Source: Streptomyces sp. NBS 14/10
GTDB taxonomy: Bacteria > Actinomycetota > Actinomycetes > Streptomycetales > Streptomycetaceae
DNA length: 64,000 bases
Direction of reading: 5' to 3'
Assembly: GCF_002224125.1 (NCBI RefSeq)
Contig: NZ_NCSM01000065.1
Coordinates: 1 to 64,000, forward strand
Shown here: piece after piece, positions 61,032 to 64,000 of the stretch
Layout: every line of letters starts with the position of its first letter
Position numbering within the stretch: position 1 is the first letter of the stretch
Program-made: the position numbers and the translations under genes
Notes under the pieces: generated by a model
The model's input: only the letters and a program-made list of their open reading frames with translations
What the model was told of the DNA's origin: nothing
The model's database searches: none

Positions 61032-61436
61032 CTACGCCGACGGTGACGCCGCCACGGCGGAACCGCGCGGCCTGCGCTGAACGGCGGCGCCGACCGCCGC
61101 GATGACAACGGCGCCCGAGAGCGCGAGCCCGGCATAGCCGGCCCGCTGGGTCCGCCGCGCGTTGCACTGGTCGCGGTAGCGGGAGAAGCCGTCCTCCGTG
61201 CGCTCCGCGCGCGGAGAGACCACGGAACCGCACTTCAGGGAGACGCTTTCCGCCATCCCGCTCTGGTGCTCGACGGTCTCATGGAAGTCGGCCGGAGTCA
61301 GCAGCATGATCACCGCGATGATGGCCGGCACCAGGGTCAGCCCCGGCCACAGCAGATGCTCTTTTCCCGCACGCTCCTTGCGCGCCAGTTCCGCTGCCTG
61401 ATCCGGCGGCAAGTGATGCTCACTCGCAAAGGACAC
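61032..61436 (-). CDS. Two-helix membrane protein of unknown function
   Basis: This 134-residue protein has a charged start (MSFASEHHLPPDQAAELARKERAGKEH), two transmembrane helices (LTLVPAIIAVIMLLTP and YAGLALSGAVVIAAVGAAV) and between them an outside loop of about 45 residues with two cysteines. No family is recognised. It is convergent with the monooxygenase gene, 17 bases apart. Confidence 0.6.
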   Translation of the reverse strand: MSFASEHHLPPDQAAELARKERAGKEHLLWPGLTLVPAIIAVIMLLTPADFHETVEHQSGMAESVSLKCGSVVSPRAERTEDGFSRYRDQCNARRTQRAGYAGLALSGAVVIAAVGAAVQRRPRGSAVAASPSA

Positions 61437-61672
61437 GCTGAACCGAAGCCTTCCGTCAGGGCTGACATGGTCATGGCTTGGCCGGAAGTGTACCGGTCCG
61501 GGGCCGGTTTTCTGTCTGGACCGTTTGGGGCCCGACCCATGGCGGCGCTCAAGGGGTCGGCGTGCTCGTCCTGCTCGCCGCGCTCATGGGGTGCGTGGCG
61601 CGAGGCCCTGGCGCCGGGGCCCACCGGAAACCCGGCAGGCCCCTTCCAATGTCCCGCCGCCCGCCGTCCGCC
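61437..61672. other. Intergenic gap between two minus-strand genes
   Basis: No gene is convincing here. The sequence has slightly lower GC near 61450-61500, which may hold the promoter of the two-helix membrane protein gene. No clear terminator was found for the phosphohexomutase gene. Confidence 0.35.
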
Positions 61673-63391
61673 TCAAATACCGGCCGCCGTAGCGAGATCC
61701 GCCTTGATCGCCGACAGGACCTGCTCCGCCGTCGTACGCGCCGACGCGAGCGCGTCCGCCCCGGGGACGTCGACCACCACCTCCAGATAGCACTTGATCT
61801 TGGGCTCGGTGCCGCTGGGGCGGACGATCACCCGGGCCGACTGGACCGTGCTCCCCGGGCTGCTGCCGATGCGGCCGGAGAGGCGGTAGCGCAGCCCGTC
61901 CGTCGGGGGCAGCGTCGCCGTACCGCGCGACAGGTCCTCGCTGGAGGACACGGCGAGGCCCGCGAGCTCGGTGGGCGGCTGTTCGCGCAGCCGCTTCATG
62001 GCCTGACCGATCAGGGACAGGTCCTCGACGCGTACGGACAGCTGGTCGGTGGCGTGCAGCCCGTGCTCGAGCGCGATGTCGTCGAGCAGATCGGTGAGCG
62101 TACGGCCCTGCTCCTTGAGCTCGGCCGTCAGCTCGGCGACGAGCAGGGCGGCCGTGATGCCGTCCTTGTCGCGTACGCCGCCGGGGTCGACGCAGTAGCC
62201 CAGCGCCTCCTCGAAGGCGTAGCGCAGCCCGTCGACCCGGGCCAGCCACTTGAAGCCGGTCAGCGTCTCGGCGTACGGGAGCTCAGCGGCGCCCGCGATC
62301 CGGGACAGGAGGGACGACGAGACGATCGAGGTCGCGAACGTGCCGCGGGCGCTCTTGTGGATGAGGTGGGTCGCGAGAAGCGCACCGACCTCGTCGCCCC
62401 GGAGCATGCGCCAGGCGGTCGCGGCATCGGGTACGGCCACGGCACAGCGGTCGGCGTCCGGGTCGTTCGCGATGATGATGTCCGCGCCCCCGGGGCCGAG
62501 TCGGCCGGCGGTCGCGAACGCCAGGTCCATCGCGCCCGGCTCCTCCGGGTTGGGGAACGCGACGGTCGGGAATGCCGGATCCGGCTCGGCCTGCTCGGCG
62601 ACCACCGTGGGGGCCGGGAAGCCCGCGCGGGCGAAGGCCGCGGTGACCGTCTCACCGCCGACGCCGTGCATGGGGGTATAGACGACGCGTACGTCCCGGG
62701 GGGATCCCGGGGTGAGGACGGCGTCCGTACGGGCGAGATAGGCGTCCAGGACGTCGTCGCCAAGGGTCTCCCAGCCGGAGTCCGGGCGGGGCACGCCGGC
62801 CAGGCCGCCGATCGCGGCGATCTCGGCGGCGATGTCGAGGTCGGCGGGCGGCACGATCTGGGAGCCGTCGCCGAGATAGACCTTGTAGCCGTTGTCGCGG
62901 GGCGGGTTGTGGCTGGCGGTGACCTCCACCCCGGCGACCGCGCCGAGGTGACGGATGGCGAACGCGAGGACGGGGGTGGGGAGCGGACGCGGCAGCAGAG
63001 CGGCCCGGAAGCCCGCGCCGGTCATGACGGCCGCGGTGTCGCGGGCGAAGTCGGCGCTCTTGTAGCGGGCGTCGTAGCCGATGACGACGAGGCCGGGCCG
63101 CTCGCCGGGGGCGGTGTGCTTGGTGAGGTACGCCGCGAGACCGGCGGCGGCGCGGATGACCACGGCGCGGTTCATCCGCATGGGCCCGGCGCCCAGCTCG
63201 CCCCGGAGACCGGCGGTGCCGAACTGCAGGGTGCCGGAGAACCGCTCGGAGAGCTGGTCGAGCGCCTGGGGCTCACCCGCCCCGGCCGCCTCCAGCAGTT
63301 CGGCCAGCTCGTCACGGGTCTCGGGGTCGGGGTCCTCGGCCATCCAGGCGCTGGCCTCGGAGATGAGTTCGGACTCTGGGGTGGGCGCCAT
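61673..63391 (-). CDS. Phosphohexomutase (phosphomannomutase/phosphoglucomutase type)
   Basis: This 572-residue alpha-D-phosphohexomutase has four domains. The phosphoserine loop is VTASHNPPRDNGYKV, the magnesium loop IIIANDPDADR, the sugar-binding loop FEEALGYCVDP and the phosphate loop VRPSGTEPKIK. It interconverts 1- and 6-phosphates of mannose or glucose, or ribose/deoxyribose phosphates if it acts as a phosphopentomutase. The last possibility would link it to deoA and deoC, because deoxyribose-1-phosphate must be isomerised to the 5-phosphate. In the S. coelicolor order, from memory, this gene follows the deoC group. The exact substrate cannot be told from the motifs. Confidence 0.88.
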   Translation of the reverse strand: MAPTPESELISEASAWMAEDPDPETRDELAELLEAAGAGEPQALDQLSERFSGTLQFGTAGLRGELGAGPMRMNRAVVIRAAAGLAAYLTKHTAPGERPGLVVIGYDARYKSADFARDTAAVMTGAGFRAALLPRPLPTPVLAFAIRHLGAVAGVEVTASHNPPRDNGYKVYLGDGSQIVPPADLDIAAEIAAIGGLAGVPRPDSGWETLGDDVLDAYLARTDAVLTPGSPRDVRVVYTPMHGVGGETVTAAFARAGFPAPTVVAEQAEPDPAFPTVAFPNPEEPGAMDLAFATAGRLGPGGADIIIANDPDADRCAVAVPDAATAWRMLRGDEVGALLATHLIHKSARGTFATSIVSSSLLSRIAGAAELPYAETLTGFKWLARVDGLRYAFEEALGYCVDPGGVRDKDGITAALLVAELTAELKEQGRTLTDLLDDIALEHGLHATDQLSVRVEDLSLIGQAMKRLREQPPTELAGLAVSSSEDLSRGTATLPPTDGLRYRLSGRIGSSPGSTVQSARVIVRPSGTEPKIKCYLEVVVDVPGADALASARTTAEQVLSAIKADLATAAGI

Positions 63392-64000
63392 GGACGGCCT
63401 CCTGGGGTGGCTCTGGGGGGTGGCTGGGTTGGGCGTGTGTCTGGATTCTGGGCGGAATCGGGGGCGGGGCGGAATCCGGGGCAGGGCCGGGCAGCGCTGT
63501 CACGAGCCCAAGCCCGCCGCCTGGGCGCCACCGGAGGTGGACGGCCGCCGAGGGTGGCTGACCAGTGAGTACCCCGAGACGCAGGCGTAACGCCCGCTGC
63601 CCGCCCGAGCCAGGCTGGGGCGGGCACAGGCCCGGCCCGGCCCGCGGCGCGGATGGTGCCACCGGGTCGCCATTGCACGGTCGCCCCGGCCCCTGCGGCC
63701 CGGCCCGTACGTCCCCGACCGCCTGCCGCCCGTCCGTCCTCGCCCGGTCCGCCGGCCGATAGGCGCGGCGAGCCGGGGCCAGGGGCTCGGCGTCGGCGGG
63801 GCGGGTTATCACAGCCGGGTCACCTGCTCAGGTCCGCAGGCCCGGGTTGGCGGCTCGGATTGGCGGCTCGGGTTGGTGGGTCCGGGGCGGCGAGTTCAGT
63901 CGGCGGGTCCCGGCCAGCACGTCCAGGTCACCGGCTCGGGTCAGCGGGCCCAGGCCAGCGGGTCCAGGCGCCGGTGGGTCCGGGGCAGCGGGTCCGGGCC
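63392..64000. other. Long intergenic end with degenerate repeats
   Basis: No gene is supported in the last 609 bases. From about 63830 the sequence is a degenerate repeat of words such as cagcgggtccggg and ggcggctcgg, about 14-16 bases apart. Frames across it are open only because of GC richness. Confidence 0.45.

Noticed and set aside
63830..64000. End-of-window repeats as a CRISPR or replication origin
   Set aside because: The repeats are degenerate, have no regular spacers, DnaA boxes or AT-rich part, and look like low-complexity GC-rich sequence.

Overview
The window comes from a Streptomyces-like actinomycete. GC content is very high, third codon positions are strongly GC-biased, GTG starts are common, and many genes appear to be read from leaderless transcripts. 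The order of the central genes (sialic-acid-type polymer genes, BMP-family nucleoside transporter, cdd, deoA, add, afsQ2-afsQ1-sigQ, uridine kinase, aldehyde dehydrogenases, deoC, phosphohexomutase) matches, from memory, the conserved core around the afsQ locus of Streptomyces coelicolor. No rRNA, tRNA, CRISPR array or intact insertion sequence was seen.

Layout. (1) 1-16 kb is accessory metabolism: a B3/4-domain protein, a decayed lipase, an amidase, a complete gluconate/idonate cluster (gntR, gntK, gntT, idnO, idnD), a secreted trypsin-like protease, a FAD monooxygenase with a divergent TetR regulator, a CoA-transferase, an aldo/keto reductase, a beta-lactamase-fold protein and a DUF574 methyltransferase. 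(2) 17.2-17.6 kb carries a structured repeat element whose second copy lies at 54.6-54.9 kb. (3) 17.7-28.6 kb holds cell-surface genes: a TPR protein, an I36-type secreted protein, an acyltransferase, and a cluster for a nonulosonic-acid (sialic acid or Kdn type) cell-wall polymer. That cluster has a polysialyltransferase-like protein, a GT2 enzyme, a DUF6716-like protein, a CMP-sugar synthetase fused to a HAD phosphatase, a NeuB-type synthase and a GT52-like protein. (4) 28.9-42.0 kb is nucleoside salvage: M20 amidohydrolase, BMP lipoprotein, ABC ATPase, two permeases, cdd, deoA, an MFS/LysR pair and add. (5) 42.2-47.2 kb holds a small secreted protein, VanZ and the AfsQ signalling system with sigQ. 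(6) 47.5-53.8 kb holds uridine kinase, two aldehyde dehydrogenases, deoC, a LysE exporter, a PH-like membrane protein and a signal peptidase II. (7) 53.9-61.4 kb is a second accessory stretch: a SUKH-like protein, the second repeat copy, a TmrB-like P-loop protein, HEAT and ankyrin proteins, and a TetR/monooxygenase pair. (8) A phosphohexomutase closes the coding part, and the last 600 bases show no gene.

How the genes work together. The nucleoside genes appear to form one regulon. The BMP lipoprotein, add and deoC promoters, which lie 10-21 kb apart, share the 12-mer ATCTACGCGCGT at the same place relative to the -10 box. Imported nucleosides would be deaminated (cdd, add), phosphorolysed (deoA) and the deoxyribose phosphate split (deoC) to glyceraldehyde-3-phosphate and acetaldehyde, which the aldehyde dehydrogenase beside deoC could oxidise. 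The most notable points are this operator family, the hairpin-ended repeat pair with compensatory changes, an apparent ATC start codon on the ABC ATPase gene, a palindromic repeat that supplies the first codons of afsQ2, and a G-quadruplex-type tract just after sigQ.
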